From the NCBI GenBank assembly GCA_025936115.1, contig JAICTZ010000034.1, positions 1-64,000 of the forward strand: 64,000 bases of DNA, read 5' to 3'. Numbering within the stretch: position 1 is the stretch's first letter; each line of letters begins with the position of its first letter. The notes beneath the pieces are model-generated. The model was not told where the DNA came from. It saw nothing but the letters and a program-made list of their open reading frames with translations, and made no database searches. This DNA is from Polyangiaceae bacterium. GTDB taxonomy: Bacteria > Myxococcota_A > Polyangia > Polyangiales > Polyangiaceae. Below are positions 16,711 through 26,689 of this stretch, piece after piece. Made by a program: the position numbers and the translations under genes.

Positions 16711-17940
16711 ATGCAGAGTAGCCGCCGTTTGGTTCTCGCGACCGCGCTGTTCTTCCTCGCCGTCGCGTGCAAGAAGTCCGCCCAGCCGGAAAGCGGCACG
16801 CACCCCGCCGCGAGCGCCGCGACGCCGGAGACGGGTGACACGATTCAAGTCGGGCTGATCGCGTCGCTCACCGGCAAATTCTCGGCGCTCGGCAGCGAGG
16901 ACAAGAAAGCCGTGGAGCTTGCGATCGAGCAGGCAAACGCCAAGGGCGGCGTGCTCGGCAAGAAGATCGCCCTCCTCACGCGTGACGATCGAACGCTGCC
17001 CGACCAATCCGTGCTCGCGTACAACGAGCTCAAAGCCGCCAACGTCGTAGCGATCATCGGCTCGGCGTTCTCGAACTCCGCGCTCGCGACGCTGCCGCTC
17101 GCCGATCACGACGGCATCCCGTACCTGTCACTCACGCCCGCCGAGGAGCAGGTCCAACCGATCAGGCCCTACGTGTTCGTGATCCCGGCCCTCTCGACGG
17201 CCTACGCCGAGCGCTACCTCGAGTACATGCAGGCCCAGAAGATCAAGAAGATCGCCGTCGCGCACGATACCAAGGGCGCGTATGCCGTCGCGGGTTACAC
17301 CGCGATGAAGTCACTCGCCCCGCGCTACGGCGTCGAGATCGTGAGGGACGAAGACTTCGAGATGACGACCAGCGACTTTAGTCCGCTGTTCACGCACTTG
17401 AAGGGCTCGGGCGCGCAAGCTTTCGTGTTCTGGGGCACGGGCCCCTCGGGCGTCACGGTCACGAAGCAATACGCCGCGGCCAACCTCAAGATTCCGCTGT
17501 TCATGACGCCGTCGCAGGCCAGCAAGTTGTGGCTCGAGCCCGTGGGTGCGGCGGGAGAAGGCGTCAGCGTGCTCAGCGCGATCGGCGTCGTGGGCGAGTA
17601 CCTGCCCGACGGCCCGCAGAAGCGCGTGATCTCCGAGATGGCGCAGCCGTTTCAGCAGAAATACGGCTACGCGCCGCCACAGTTCGCGCAGGACGGCTAC
17701 AGTGCGTGCTTGCTCCTGTTCGAGGCCATGAAGAAGGCGAACAGCGCGAAACGCGACCAGATCCAGCAGACGCTCGAGCAACTCACGCTGCTTACCCCGA
17801 ACGGTCAGTATCGCTACTCGAAGACGGATCACTCGGGGCTCACACGCGAGTTCATTTCCGTCAACGTGGTCCAGGGCGGCAAGTTCGTCCCCACGCCGTG
17901 GGCGAAGGAACAGCTCGTGCGAACCGTCGCCGCCGAGTGA
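16711..17940 (+). CDS. branched-chain-amino-acid-type (HAAT) ABC substrate-binding lipoprotein
   Basis: 409 residues with AAAGGAG 7 nt before ATG. The lipobox FLAVAC puts the lipidated Cys at position 20. The mature part follows type-I periplasmic binding folds of the LivJ/HAAT family (IQVGLIASLTGKFSALGSEDKKAVELAIEQAN, LLTRDDRTLPDQSV). It is first in a five-gene importer operon. Since HAAT importers commonly serve aromatic acids, and this one follows an aromatic channel gene, an aromatic carboxylate is the likely ligand (inference). Confidence 0.88.
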   Translation: MQSSRRLVLATALFFLAVACKKSAQPESGTHPAASAATPETGDTIQVGLIASLTGKFSALGSEDKKAVELAIEQANAKGGVLGKKIALLTRDDRTLPDQSVLAYNELKAANVVAIIGSAFSNSALATLPLADHDGIPYLSLTPAEEQVQPIRPYVFVIPALSTAYAERYLEYMQAQKIKKIAVAHDTKGAYAVAGYTAMKSLAPRYGVEIVRDEDFEMTTSDFSPLFTHLKGSGAQAFVFWGTGPSGVTVTKQYAAANLKIPLFMTPSQASKLWLEPVGAAGEGVSVLSAIGVVGEYLPDGPQKRVISEMAQPFQQKYGYAPPQFAQDGYSACLLLFEAMKKANSAKRDQIQQTLEQLTLLTPNGQYRYSKTDHSGLTREFISVNVVQGGKFVPTPWAKEQLVRTVAAE

Positions 17941-17946
17941 GGTGCG

Positions 17947-18704
17947 ATGCTGCGCGTCGAAGGGCTCAGCCGTCGTTTCGGTGGCGTCTACGCGCTAGAG
18001 AACGTGAGCTTGAACGTCGAGCCCGGAGAGCTACGGGGCATCATCGGGCCGAACGGCGCCGGCAAATCGACGCTCTTCAATCTGATCACGGGACATCTGC
18101 GCGCAAACAGCGGTAACGTCTTCTTTCGCGACGAAGCCATCGACTCACTCGGAGCGCACGCGAGAGCGCAGCGCGGGATCGCCGTCGTGTACCAGGGCGC
18201 GCGTATCTTCCGTGGCATGACCGTGCTCGAGAACGTGATGGTCGGAGCGCACCGGAGGACGCGGCACGGCTTCATCGAGGCCGCTCTGCGCTCACCCCGC
18301 AGCCGGCGCGAGGACGAGGCCGTGCGGCTCTTGTCGGCGGCGCTCTTGACGCTGGTGGGACTCGGCGGACTCGGCGATCGGCCCGCCGAGTCCCTGCCGC
18401 TCGGTCAACAGCGGTCGCTGCAGCTCGCGCGAGCCTTGGCGGCGGAGCCCACGCTGTTGCTCCTGGACGAGCCAGCGTCGGGGCTGCGCGAAGCCGAGCG
18501 ACACCATTTCGCGGAGTTGATTCGGAGTCTACGCGCGAGCGGGCTCACGATCGTGCTCGTCGAGCACGACGTGCCGCTCGTCACGACTCTCTCGGACCGC
18601 ATCACGGTGCTCGATCTCGGACGCGTGATCGCCGAAGGGACACCCGCCGAGGTGCGGGAAGATCCCGCCGTCATCGGCGCGTACCTCGGTTCGCCGAGAG
18701 CGTC

Positions 18705-18708
<4 letters not shown>
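17947..18708 (+). CDS. HAAT ABC transporter ATP-binding protein (LivG-like)
   Basis: 253 residues. Walker A GPNGAGKST (34-42), the LivG-type signature LPLGQQRSLQLARAL instead of LSGGQ, Walker B LLLLDEPASGL and the switch His in VLVEHDVPLV. The gene starts 6 nt after the binding-protein stop and ends with an ATGA overlap to the next ATPase gene. Confidence 0.93.
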
Positions 18709-19375
<667 letters not shown>

Positions 19376-19379
<4 letters not shown>

Positions 19380-20236
19380 GCGCATTCGTCTCGTACGTCT
19401 TGCACGGCCTCGCCGTGGGCTCCGGCTTTGCGCTGCTCGCGGGCGGCATCATCATCATCTATCGGGTCACGCGCGTCGTGAACCTCGCGCAGGGCACCTT
19501 TGCCGTACTCGCCGCGTTCATGACGACGACGCTGCTCGGCTCGCGGTTGCCGCACGGTCTCGCCGAGCTGCTCGCGACGCTCGTCGCGGCGCTCGCCGGA
19601 GGGCTCGCGGGCCTCGTCGCCGTCGGCAAGCGCGGCACGACTCCGCAGGCGTCCCTGATCGCGACCCTGGGACTTGCTATTTTGGGGTACGCCGTCGAGA
19701 TCTTGGCCTGGGGCGACGAGCCGCGTTCGTTCTCGGGCCTCGACGGCTCGCTCGAGCTCGCGGGGGTCGAATTTCCGAAGCAGTACGTGCTCGTCGTGGG
19801 CGTGACCCTCGCCGTCTTCGCGCTGCTCGAGCTATTTTTCGAGCGGACCTACGCGGGCAAGGCGATGAGCGCCTGCGCGTCGAATCCCTACGCCGCGACG
19901 CTCGTCGGCATCAGCGTGGTGCGCATGGCGCTCTTCGCGTTCGTGCTCGCGGGGGCGCTCGGCGGCCTGGCGGGGGTGCTGCTGACGCCGCTCACTCCGC
20001 TCTCGTACGACAGCGATCTTTCGCTCTTCGTCAACGGATTTGCCGCGGCGATCCTCGCGGGACTCAAGCGACCCGTGTTGGCGCTGGGCGGCGGCCTCTT
20101 GCTCGGCGTCGCGCAAGCGCTCGTCGCCGGCTACGCCAAGGCGTCGTATCAAAGCATGCTCGCGCTGCTGCTCACGCTCGCCATTCTCGTCGTGCAAGGT
20201 GCGCGCCGGCCCGCGCTGCACGCGTTCGAGGACTGA
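19376..20236 (+). CDS. HAAT ABC transporter permease (LivH-like)
   Basis: 286 residues starting at a GTG that overlaps the stop of the previous gene. Eight or so hydrophobic segments. The N-terminus VLHGLAVGSGFALLAGGIIIIYRVTRVVNLAQGTFAVL is the LivH signature. Inner-membrane half of the aromatic-acid/amino-acid importer. The overlap TGATG leads directly into the second permease. Confidence 0.92.
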
Positions 20237-21252
20237 TGCAGAAGGGACACTCGGCCTTCTTCGCGTTGCTGCTCGGCACGCTGTGCCTCGCGCGGTTCCT
20301 CGGCGAAAGCGCGCTCTCGCTCTACGTGCTGTTCGCGCTCACGGCGATCGTCACGGTCGGCGTCTCGCTGCTCATGGGCCAGGCGGGACAAGTGTCGCTC
20401 GGTCAAGGCGCCTTCTATGCATGCGGCGCTTACACCGCCGGCGTACTCACCACGCACGGCTGTCCCGGCGCCGTCGCGCTCCTCGTCGCGCCCTGTGCCG
20501 CGGCGGCGCTCGCCGTCGTGATTGGCGTGCCACTCCTCCTGCTGCGCGGTCATCACCTCGCGTTCGCAACGCTGGCGGCGCATCTGATTTTTCTCTCGGT
20601 CATCGGTGAAATGACCGTCACGGGCGGCGACGTGGGCCTGCAGGGCATCCCGCGCCTGCGCCTCGGACCGCTCGAGCTCGACTCGGTCAGAAGCTACGCG
20701 TACCTGAGCTCGCTCGCGCTCGTCGCGGTCGTGGTCGTCGCCCGCAACATCCTCGCTTCGCGCCCGGGACGCGGCCTGCGTGCGCTCTCGAGCAGCGAGC
20801 TTGCGGCCGCGTCTTCCGCGATCCCCGTCGGACGCTACAAGCTCGCGGTGTTCTCGTTGTCTGCGGGCTTCGCCGGGCTCGCGGGTGGCATCTATGCCTT
20901 CTACATGGGCTACCTCGCGCCGGGCTCGTTCCCGGTGCTGCTCTCGGTGGAGTACGTCGTGATGGCCACCGTCGGAGGGCTCGGAACGATCTCGGGCGGC
21001 GTGCTCGGTGCCGCCGTCGTCTTGCTGCTCGTCCACGCGCTGAGCCGCCTCGCGACGACGAGCGGAATGCCGATGAGCGCGCCCGTGATTCTGTCGTACG
21101 CGGTTTACGCCGTCTTGCTGATCACGACCGTGTTGTTCTTACCGGGCGGCATCGTGTCGCTCGTCGCGGCGGCGTCGGAACGCGCGTCGCGGCGGAGCGC
21201 AAAAAAAGCCTCGGAGGCGGCGACCTCGTCGAGCACGACTCCGTCCGGCTGA
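20236..21252 (+). CDS. HAAT ABC transporter permease (LivM-like)
   Basis: 338 residues from ATG 20236, which overlaps the livH stop (TGATG). The frame is open much further upstream but only as a shadow of livH. It has the LivM-type VSLLMGQAGQVSLGQGAFYACGAYTAGVL and FSAGFAGLAGGIYAFYMGYLAPGSF motifs. It completes the importer. The tail (ERASRRSAKKASEAATSSS) is a soluble basic/Ser-rich extension. The stop is 32 nt from the convergent alpha-galactosidase. Confidence 0.92.
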   Translation: MQKGHSAFFALLLGTLCLARFLGESALSLYVLFALTAIVTVGVSLLMGQAGQVSLGQGAFYACGAYTAGVLTTHGCPGAVALLVAPCAAAALAVVIGVPLLLLRGHHLAFATLAAHLIFLSVIGEMTVTGGDVGLQGIPRLRLGPLELDSVRSYAYLSSLALVAVVVVARNILASRPGRGLRALSSSELAAASSAIPVGRYKLAVFSLSAGFAGLAGGIYAFYMGYLAPGSFPVLLSVEYVVMATVGGLGTISGGVLGAAVVLLLVHALSRLATTSGMPMSAPVILSYAVYAVLLITTVLFLPGGIVSLVAAASERASRRSAKKASEAATSSSTTPSG

Positions 21253-21284
21253 ATCGCGGCGCTCGTGACGCTGCGGAGCCCGGG

Positions 21285-22907
21285 TCAGGAGCCGCTGACG
21301 ATCTTGAGCATCACGACGTCGTGGCTCGCCACGTTCGCCGCCGTGTACTGGTCCGTGAACGGGCCGAGGTCCTTGGCTTGCCAGAGGTCGCGCACGGTGG
21401 CGCTGCCGGCGGGGAGACCGATTTGGCTCCATTTGACGGTGATGGATGCGCTCGAGGAACCGCGGTTGAAGAGCGCGACCGCGCGCGTGTTCGTCCCCGT
21501 CAGGGTCTTCGACCAGACTTCCTGGTTCGTGCCCGACCCGGCCACGACGCGTCCCTGCTGCCCGAGCGGATCCTGATCGACGGCAACCACTTCCGCGTTC
21601 GTGAGGATCGCCTTGGTGTTCGCGCTCATCGTGCTGAGGTCGTTACCCGTGATGAGCGGCGCCGCCATGATGCACCACATGCTGAAGTGCGCGCGCCCTT
21701 CGGTGTCGTTCAAGCCGTTGCCGACCTCGAGCATGTCGGGGTCGTTCCAGTGTCCGGGACCCGCGCCGGCGTACTCCGGCTTGTCCTTGTCGATGAGACG
21801 AATCACCGAGTCCCAGTTGGCCGAGATGTCGAATTCGATGCGCCACATGTTGGCGATGTTGACCAGATCGATCGAGCAGCTCGACGGCGTGCAGTAGGGA
21901 CCCTGATCGGCGGGGTTGATGCTGTAGAAAATGGGCCGGCCCGTCTTTTTCAGCGCGTCGCGCATCACGGCGAAGCGGCTCAAATCACCCTGACACTTGT
22001 CGTATTTGAGGTAATCGACGCCCCAGCTGGCCCACATCTGCGCGTCGTCAGTCTCGTGATCTTTGCTGCCGACGCCGCCTGTATAACCGCCGTAGAGCCC
22101 GGCGCAGGTCTTGGTGTTCGGCGTCGAGTAGAGACCGAGTTTCAAGCCTTTGCCGTGCACGTAGTCGGCGAGCGAGGCCATGCCGGAGGGGAACTTGCTG
22201 GAGTTCACCTGGATCTTGCCGCTCGAGTCGCGCCCGTTCATCCAACAGTCGTCGAGATTGACGTACTCATAACCCACGTCCTTCATGCCGGTCGTGACGA
22301 AGGCGTCGGCCATCTTCTTCACGACGGTCTCGTTCAGGCCGTCGCAAGCAAACTTGTTCCATGAGTTCCAGCCCATGGGCGGTGTCGCGCCGACCACGGT
22401 CGAGCCCGAGCCGCCGACGCTCGTCGAGCCACCCATCGCGTTGCGACCGCCAGCGCCGGCCATGCCGCCCGCTGCTGCTCCACCCGAGCCACCAGCCGTC
22501 CCGCCCGCGCCGGACGCGCCTGCGTGCGACGTCGCGCCACCACGCCCGGCGCCGGGCATCATCGTGCCGCCGGCTCCCGACGCGCCACCCGCGCCGTGCC
22601 CGCTCTCGCCCGCGGTGCTTCCGCCGGCTCCAGTCATGCCTCCCGTCGTGCCGCCGCGACCCGCGCTCGACGTACCACCCGCGGCGTTGACACCTCCGGT
22701 GCCGCCCGTACCTCCCGTGGCACCGGTGCCGCCACTGCCGCCCGACGCGCTGGCGCCCGCATGGCCGCTCGTTGTCCCGGCCGAGCCGGGGGCCGTGCCC
22801 GCGGCTCCTGCAGTGGGCGGATTGCTCGGGGATTCCGAGCTGGAGCACGCCGCCACGGCGAGGACGAACACCGGCGCAACAAGTGAAAGAACAGCTCGCA
22901 TTCGCAT
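21285..22907 (-). CDS. GH27 alpha-galactosidase, surface lipoprotein with Gly-rich linker
   Basis: 540 residues from ATG 22907 (a second ATG lies 2 codons later). Lipobox LAVAAC with Cys21, then a Gly/Ala/Ser/Thr linker to about residue 170, then a GH27 barrel beginning ATPPMGWNSWNKFACDG. Catalytic nucleophile Asp303 in YLKYDKC; acid/base Asp360 in WRIEFDIS. VNLDDCW and GPGHWNDPDMLEVGN are further GH27 signatures. A C-terminal beta domain completes the fold. It removes alpha-galactosyl side chains from galactomannan or raffinose-type sugars at the cell surface. The frame is open far upstream of 22907, but that region is antisense to the next gene and has no signal peptide. Confidence 0.92.
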   Translation of the reverse strand: MRMRAVLSLVAPVFVLAVAACSSSESPSNPPTAGAAGTAPGSAGTTSGHAGASASGGSGGTGATGGTGGTGGVNAAGGTSSAGRGGTTGGMTGAGGSTAGESGHGAGGASGAGGTMMPGAGRGGATSHAGASGAGGTAGGSGGAAAGGMAGAGGRNAMGGSTSVGGSGSTVVGATPPMGWNSWNKFACDGLNETVVKKMADAFVTTGMKDVGYEYVNLDDCWMNGRDSSGKIQVNSSKFPSGMASLADYVHGKGLKLGLYSTPNTKTCAGLYGGYTGGVGSKDHETDDAQMWASWGVDYLKYDKCQGDLSRFAVMRDALKKTGRPIFYSINPADQGPYCTPSSCSIDLVNIANMWRIEFDISANWDSVIRLIDKDKPEYAGAGPGHWNDPDMLEVGNGLNDTEGRAHFSMWCIMAAPLITGNDLSTMSANTKAILTNAEVVAVDQDPLGQQGRVVAGSGTNQEVWSKTLTGTNTRAVALFNRGSSSASITVKWSQIGLPAGSATVRDLWQAKDLGPFTDQYTAANVASHDVVMLKIVSGS

Positions 22908-23027
22908 CGAGCAGTGGCCCGAGCGACCGGTTTCCGTTGACGCCGGCGAGATCGCCCGGGCGGCGCGGACCTCCGAGCGGCGTTTGGGGGTGACAAGCGC
23001 CGGGCGAAAAGTGAAGACTAGGGCAGC

Positions 23028-23858
23028 GTGTTCGCTAAGTTGGCGCTCCTGATTCTTGCCGGTTCGGCCGTGGCGTGCGAGCCCGAGCTCAAGGTCGGAA
23101 CGTGGCCGTGCACTTCGTCTTCGGGGCCCGCGGGCACCATGCCGGACGGCTCGGTCGCTCCCATCATGGATCCCATGCCGGTGCCGTGGCAAAACGGGTT
23201 CGAGGACGGCTTCTGCGGTTACGCGAACGCCAAGGGCTACTGTTACAAACACCCGGCGTCGTCGTACGAGGTGGTCGAGGCGCCGGTGCATTCGGGGCAA
23301 CACGCCGCGAGGTTCAGCGTGACGGCCGACGACTCGGTCGACGGCAAGCAGACGCGCTGCGTGCGCGAGGGTGCGATGCCGCCGGACGCAGTCTATGGCG
23401 CGTGGTTCTTCCTCTCCGCGGCCGTGAGCGGCGGAAATTGGAACCTGATGTACTTCAACGCCGGTAACGCGGACGGACTCAACGGGCTTCCCGCCGGCGG
23501 TGCCGAGTGGGACGTCTCCATCGGAGACGGCGACGGCGGCCCGCTCACGCTCCACATCTTGAATCACATGGATAGGCTCCCCGACACGACCGACGGCGGA
23601 ACGCCTCCCCCGGCTCCCCCGGTGCCGGTGGGTGAGTGGTTCCACGTCGAGTTTCGCATCGTGCGCGCGCAGGACGCGACGGGCAGGGTCACTCTCTCTC
23701 AAGACGGGCAGCCCGTCCAAGACTTCAAAAACCTCCAAACGGAGCTCACGGGCGCCACGTGGGGTCAGTGGTACGTGGGTAATTTGGTGGGTAACGTGAC
23801 GCCGCCAGAGTCCACGCTGTACGTGGACGACGTGAGCATTGCGCCCCCTCCTCCCTGA
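23028..23858 (+). CDS. secreted lipoprotein with polysaccharide-lyase/concanavalin-like domain
   Basis: 276 residues from a GTG at 23028. Lipobox LAGSAVAC (Cys17). The mature domain has GFEDGFCGYANAKGYCY, VEAPVHSGQHAARFSV, VYGAWFFLSA and GEWFHVEFRIV...LSQDGQPVQDF...LYVDDVSI. This is the strand order of jelly-roll (concanavalin A/heparin-lyase-like) domains that bind or cleave polysaccharide. Catalytic residues cannot be assigned. Divergent to the GH27 gene by 120 bp and overlapping the next gene by 20 bp. Confidence 0.65.
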   Translation: MFAKLALLILAGSAVACEPELKVGTWPCTSSSGPAGTMPDGSVAPIMDPMPVPWQNGFEDGFCGYANAKGYCYKHPASSYEVVEAPVHSGQHAARFSVTADDSVDGKQTRCVREGAMPPDAVYGAWFFLSAAVSGGNWNLMYFNAGNADGLNGLPAGGAEWDVSIGDGDGGPLTLHILNHMDRLPDTTDGGTPPPAPPVPVGEWFHVEFRIVRAQDATGRVTLSQDGQPVQDFKNLQTELTGATWGQWYVGNLVGNVTPPESTLYVDDVSIAPPPP

Positions 23859-24987
23859 GCCCGCGGGCGCCCGGCGGCGCCGCACTGCGCTGTGCATGGG
23901 GTTCGCCTGCGCTGCGACCCTCTCGCACGCGGCGGCGCAGAGCCGACTCGAGCTCACGTGGGAGGCGCCGCCCGAGTGCCCGCAAGGCCCGGCCGTGCGC
24001 CAAAAGGTGGACGCGCTCCTCGGCAACGGCGCGCGGAAAACCATCCAGCTGCGCGCCACGGGGCGCATCGTGCGGAACGAAGGCCGCTATCGCCTGACGC
24101 TCACCGTGCAGGAGCAGAACCGCCCTCGCAACCGCACCATCGACGCGGAGACGTGCGACGACCTGGCGGGAGCAGCCGCCGTGGCGCTCGGGCTGCTTTT
24201 GCGCGGCGAATCCGGACCGGCCGCGGCGGGCACCTCGCCCGGCGACTCCACGGCAGCGAACGGCGCAAACGACACCGACGGCGCGAACGACGCGAACGAC
24301 GCGAACGCGCGCAGCGAAACGGACGCACAAGGGGCCTCGCGCACCGACGCGAAAAACTCGACGACGAGCTCGACCAAGAACCCGACCGCAAAGAGCACGG
24401 CCGCGGCGACACGCTCTGAAACGACGCCGCAAACGCCGGCGGACGCCGACGGCGTCGCGGCGCCGCGCCGCTGGAGGGTGCTGCTGCGTGCACCCGTCGT
24501 TCACTTCGACGTTGCACGCTTGCCTAAGCCCAGCATCGGATTGGGCGCAGGCCTCGGCTTTAGTTATGACGAGTGGAGTGTGGGTGTGTCGGGGCGCGTG
24601 TATTCCGAACAGACACTGTGGTCGGACCTCGTGACTCCCGACGCGGGCGCCGTAGCTCATCGCGCGGTGCTGGAAATGTGGGTGTGCCGCGGCTTCCGCT
24701 CGGGCAGCGTGGAGCTCGCGCCGTGCCTGAGCGCCGGGCTCGACCACATCGTTACGCGGGGCACAGGCGCGGACGTGCAGCCGCAATCGGCCCGCTCGAG
24801 CTCGGTACTGCTCGGCGTAGCAGGCGCGGGGAAGTTCTACCTGGCCAACTGGCTAGCTGTCGCCGCGTCCGCAACGCTGGGACTGGAAACTGCACGCCCG
24901 AAGATCACCATCTCGGGCCTGGGTGAGGTGCAAACCCTGGGACCGGTTGCAGTTTCTCTGGCGCTCGGGCCCGAGTGGATTTTTTGA
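23839..24987 (+). CDS. secreted protein of unknown function preceding an ECF sigma gene
   Basis: 382 residues from TTG 23839; an ATG at 23896 is the alternative but would remove the basic n-region (ARRRRTALCMGF) of the signal peptide, which ends near HAAAQ. The first domain (to about 125) resembles periplasmic strand-rich domains (LELTWEAPPECPQGPAVRQKVDALLG). A low-complexity Asn/Asp/Thr/Lys linker (about 135-200) follows, then a C-terminal region that looks like an outer-membrane beta barrel (GLGAGLGFSYDEWSVGVSGRVYSEQTL, ending GPEWIF with terminal Phe). With the downstream sigma factor and membrane protein it may form a cell-surface signalling operon. Confidence 0.6.
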   Translation: MRPLLPEPAGARRRRTALCMGFACAATLSHAAAQSRLELTWEAPPECPQGPAVRQKVDALLGNGARKTIQLRATGRIVRNEGRYRLTLTVQEQNRPRNRTIDAETCDDLAGAAAVALGLLLRGESGPAAAGTSPGDSTAANGANDTDGANDANDANARSETDAQGASRTDAKNSTTSSTKNPTAKSTAAATRSETTPQTPADADGVAAPRRWRVLLRAPVVHFDVARLPKPSIGLGAGLGFSYDEWSVGVSGRVYSEQTLWSDLVTPDAGAVAHRAVLEMWVCRGFRSGSVELAPCLSAGLDHIVTRGTGADVQPQSARSSSVLLGVAGAGKFYLANWLAVAASATLGLETARPKITISGLGEVQTLGPVAVSLALGPEWIF

Positions 24988-25027
24988 CGGACGGGAGAGG
25001 CCATCGCCACTGCTTGACGGGTTGAGC

Positions 25028-25642
25028 ATGGCAGCCAATCACGCGGCAGCCCGCGCTCAGCGGTTACCCGAGGCAAGCGGGCCCCGCTGCGCTACGGCGA
25101 TTTCGGAAATACCTGCCTTCGAGCAGATCTACGAACGATATTTCGATTTCGTTTGGTCGTCGGCGCGCCGACTGGGTGCGAGCGACGCTGCCATGGATGA
25201 CGTCGTCCAGGAAATCTTCATCGTGATTCACGCCAAGGTCCGCACGCTGCAAAAGCCAGAGTCGCTGCGGAGCTGGATCTACGGCATCGTGCGGCGGACG
25301 GTGAGTGACCATCACCGTGCGCGGCGCGCGCGCGAAGCCTCGGGCGTCGGCCTCGTCGTGCATTACGAGCTCGACCAGCTGCTGCCGAGGACGCCTCTCG
25401 ATCTTACCGAGCAGAACGCTCAAGTCCGTCTGCTGTGGAGCTTGCTCGAAGAGCTCGAGCACTCGAAGCGTGAGGTTTTCATCCTCGTGGAGCTCGAGCA
25501 AATGACCGTACCGGAAGTAGCGGAAGCGCTCGAAATCCCCTTGAACACGGCGTATTCGCGGCTACGCGTCGCGCGCCAAGCGTTCGAGGCGTCGCTCGCT
25601 CGGCGCGCGCTCCGCGAAAAGGGAATGCCATGTCGGAATTAG
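25028..25642 (+). CDS. ECF-type RNA polymerase sigma factor
   Basis: 204 residues from ATG 25028; the frame is open upstream but that part overlaps the previous gene. Sigma region 2 is IYERYFDFVWSSARRLGASDAAMDDVVQEIFIVI, with RSWIYGIVRRTVSDHHR for promoter melting. Region 4 is KREVFILVELEQMTVPEVAEALEIPLNTAYSRLRVARQAFE. No dedicated anti-sigma factor of known type follows, but the next gene encodes a single-pass membrane protein that overlaps the sigma gene by 13 nt and may serve that role. Confidence 0.9.
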   Translation: MAANHAAARAQRLPEASGPRCATAISEIPAFEQIYERYFDFVWSSARRLGASDAAMDDVVQEIFIVIHAKVRTLQKPESLRSWIYGIVRRTVSDHHRARRAREASGVGLVVHYELDQLLPRTPLDLTEQNAQVRLLWSLLEELEHSKREVFILVELEQMTVPEVAEALEIPLNTAYSRLRVARQAFEASLARRALREKGMPCRN

Positions 25643-26313
25643 GAATAAACGCGCAGGGGCTGATACTCGCCGGGCGCGGATCGCTCGGCCCCAGTGCCGC
25701 CGATCGCGAGCGTATCGCGCGCGCGCTGCGGGAGCGTCTGGGTGATGGCCTTACAGCAACCTACGCGACGAACACCGCCTCCTCCGGTCTCGCGTGGAAG
25801 GGGTTCGCTCTGCTCGGGACGGTGCTCGCCGTGGGTGGCAGCGTCGCAGCCCTCTCGTTTTCTCGCGGGGACTCGCCGCCGAGCAGCGCGGTCGCGCCAC
25901 CGCCGACGGTGCATGCCGTGTCGGCCAGCGCGCCCATCGACCCGCCGAAGGGCGCGGCGGTAAGCGCGTCGAGCGCGACAGCGGCGGAGGCCCAACGGGT
26001 CGAGGCACGCTCGACCGCGGCGCAGCGCCGGCCGAGTCGCCTGGCGGAAGAGGTGTCGATTCTGTCGCGCGCCGAAACCGAGCTACACGCGGGCCGACCC
26101 GCGAGCGCCCTCGAATTGCTCGAGGAGCATCGGCGTAAGTTTCCGAGCGGCGCTCTCGTACAAGAGCGCATCGCGGCCCGCATTCACGCGCTCTGCGCGC
26201 TCGGGCGCACGAGCGAAGCGGAGTCCGAGCTCGCGCGCCTCAAGCGTGTCTCCCCCGATTCGCCGCAAGAGAGTCGCGCCCGTGAAGCCTGCGCGCCCGG
26301 CGCAAAAGGCTGA
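25630..26313 (+). CDS. single-pass membrane protein, possible anti-sigma/TPR-like regulator
   Basis: 227 residues, starting inside the 3' end of the sigma gene. A soluble N-terminus with RERIARALRERLGDG precedes one membrane helix (about 55-77, LAWKGFALLGTVLAVGGSVAAL), a Pro/Ala/Ser linker and a periplasmic helical region (about 135-225) with a TPR-like repeat (ILSRAETELHAGRPASALELLEEHRRKFPSG, then ALGRTSEAESELARLKRVSPDSP). No zinc-finger or FecR motif is visible. Coupling to the sigma gene suggests it controls sigma activity; not proven. Confidence 0.65.
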   Translation: MSELGINAQGLILAGRGSLGPSAADRERIARALRERLGDGLTATYATNTASSGLAWKGFALLGTVLAVGGSVAALSFSRGDSPPSSAVAPPPTVHAVSASAPIDPPKGAAVSASSATAAEAQRVEARSTAAQRRPSRLAEEVSILSRAETELHAGRPASALELLEEHRRKFPSGALVQERIAARIHALCALGRTSEAESELARLKRVSPDSPQESRAREACAPGAKG

Positions 26314-26316
26314 ACA

Positions 26317-26334
26317 GTAGGCAGATCGGCCTAG
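26317..26334 (+). repeat. inverted-repeat element, copy A (GTAGGC-N6-GCCTAG)
   Basis: GTAGGCAGATCGGCCTAG begins 4 nt after the stop of the membrane protein gene. It matches the window consensus ATAGGC-N-GA-N-CG-GCC(T/C)AT at all conserved inner positions. Confidence 0.7.
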
Positions 26335-26528
26335 AGCGATTGCGGGTCTCCGCTCAAACGTGCCCGTAAACGTGCCCGAAAAAGCGCACCAGCGTGCGCG
26401 GTCGTGCCGCGAAGCGCCCGGCTCCGCGACTCCTTACTGATCGTCGCGCACGGGCAACTGATCGTCGGGCACGGCACGGGCACGGGGGCGATTGAGTGTG
26501 GGGGACTCGTCGTCCGGCGACACTCGTC

Positions 26529-26546
26529 ATAGGCAGAACGGCCCAT
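26529..26546 (+). repeat. inverted-repeat element, copy B (ATAGGC-N6-GCCCAT)
   Basis: ATAGGCAGAACGGCCCAT, in the same orientation as copy A and 212 bp from it. Located in a convergent gap, which is unusual for an operator. Confidence 0.7.
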
Positions 26547-26615
26547 GCGTGAGAGTCAGTCCGTCGCGAAATGATTTTCGTGACGGAAGCAGCTCGATGT
26601 AGCCACTGCGTTGAT

Positions 26616-26666
26616 GACTGGTACGACGCTTCCGAAGGACGCACCTCGAGAGGCGTCGTGCCAGTC
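26616..26666. terminator. long hairpin between convergent genes
   Basis: The arm GACTGGTACGACGC (26616-26629) pairs with GCGTCGTGCCAGTC (26653-26666) at 13 of 14 positions around a 23-nt loop. It lies 23 bp past the stop of the leftward GH30 gene, so it may end that transcript or protect its 3' end. There is no U-tract. Confidence 0.45.
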
Positions 26667-26689
26667 CTCCAAACGACTCCCGCCGGCGG

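Larger units (their letters stand above)
26314..26689. other. 376-bp convergent intergenic region with two inverted repeats and a hairpin
   Basis: No credible gene. It holds two copies of the ATAGGC-N6-GCCTAT element (26317-26334, 26529-26546), a Cys/His-free GC-rich stretch, and a long hairpin (26616-26666) just downstream of the GH30 gene's stop. Confidence 0.6.

Noticed and set aside
22285..23052. Pro/Ala-rich frame opposite the GH27 linker
   Set aside because: Complement of Gly-rich codons always reads as Pro/Ala; the same occurs opposite each linker.
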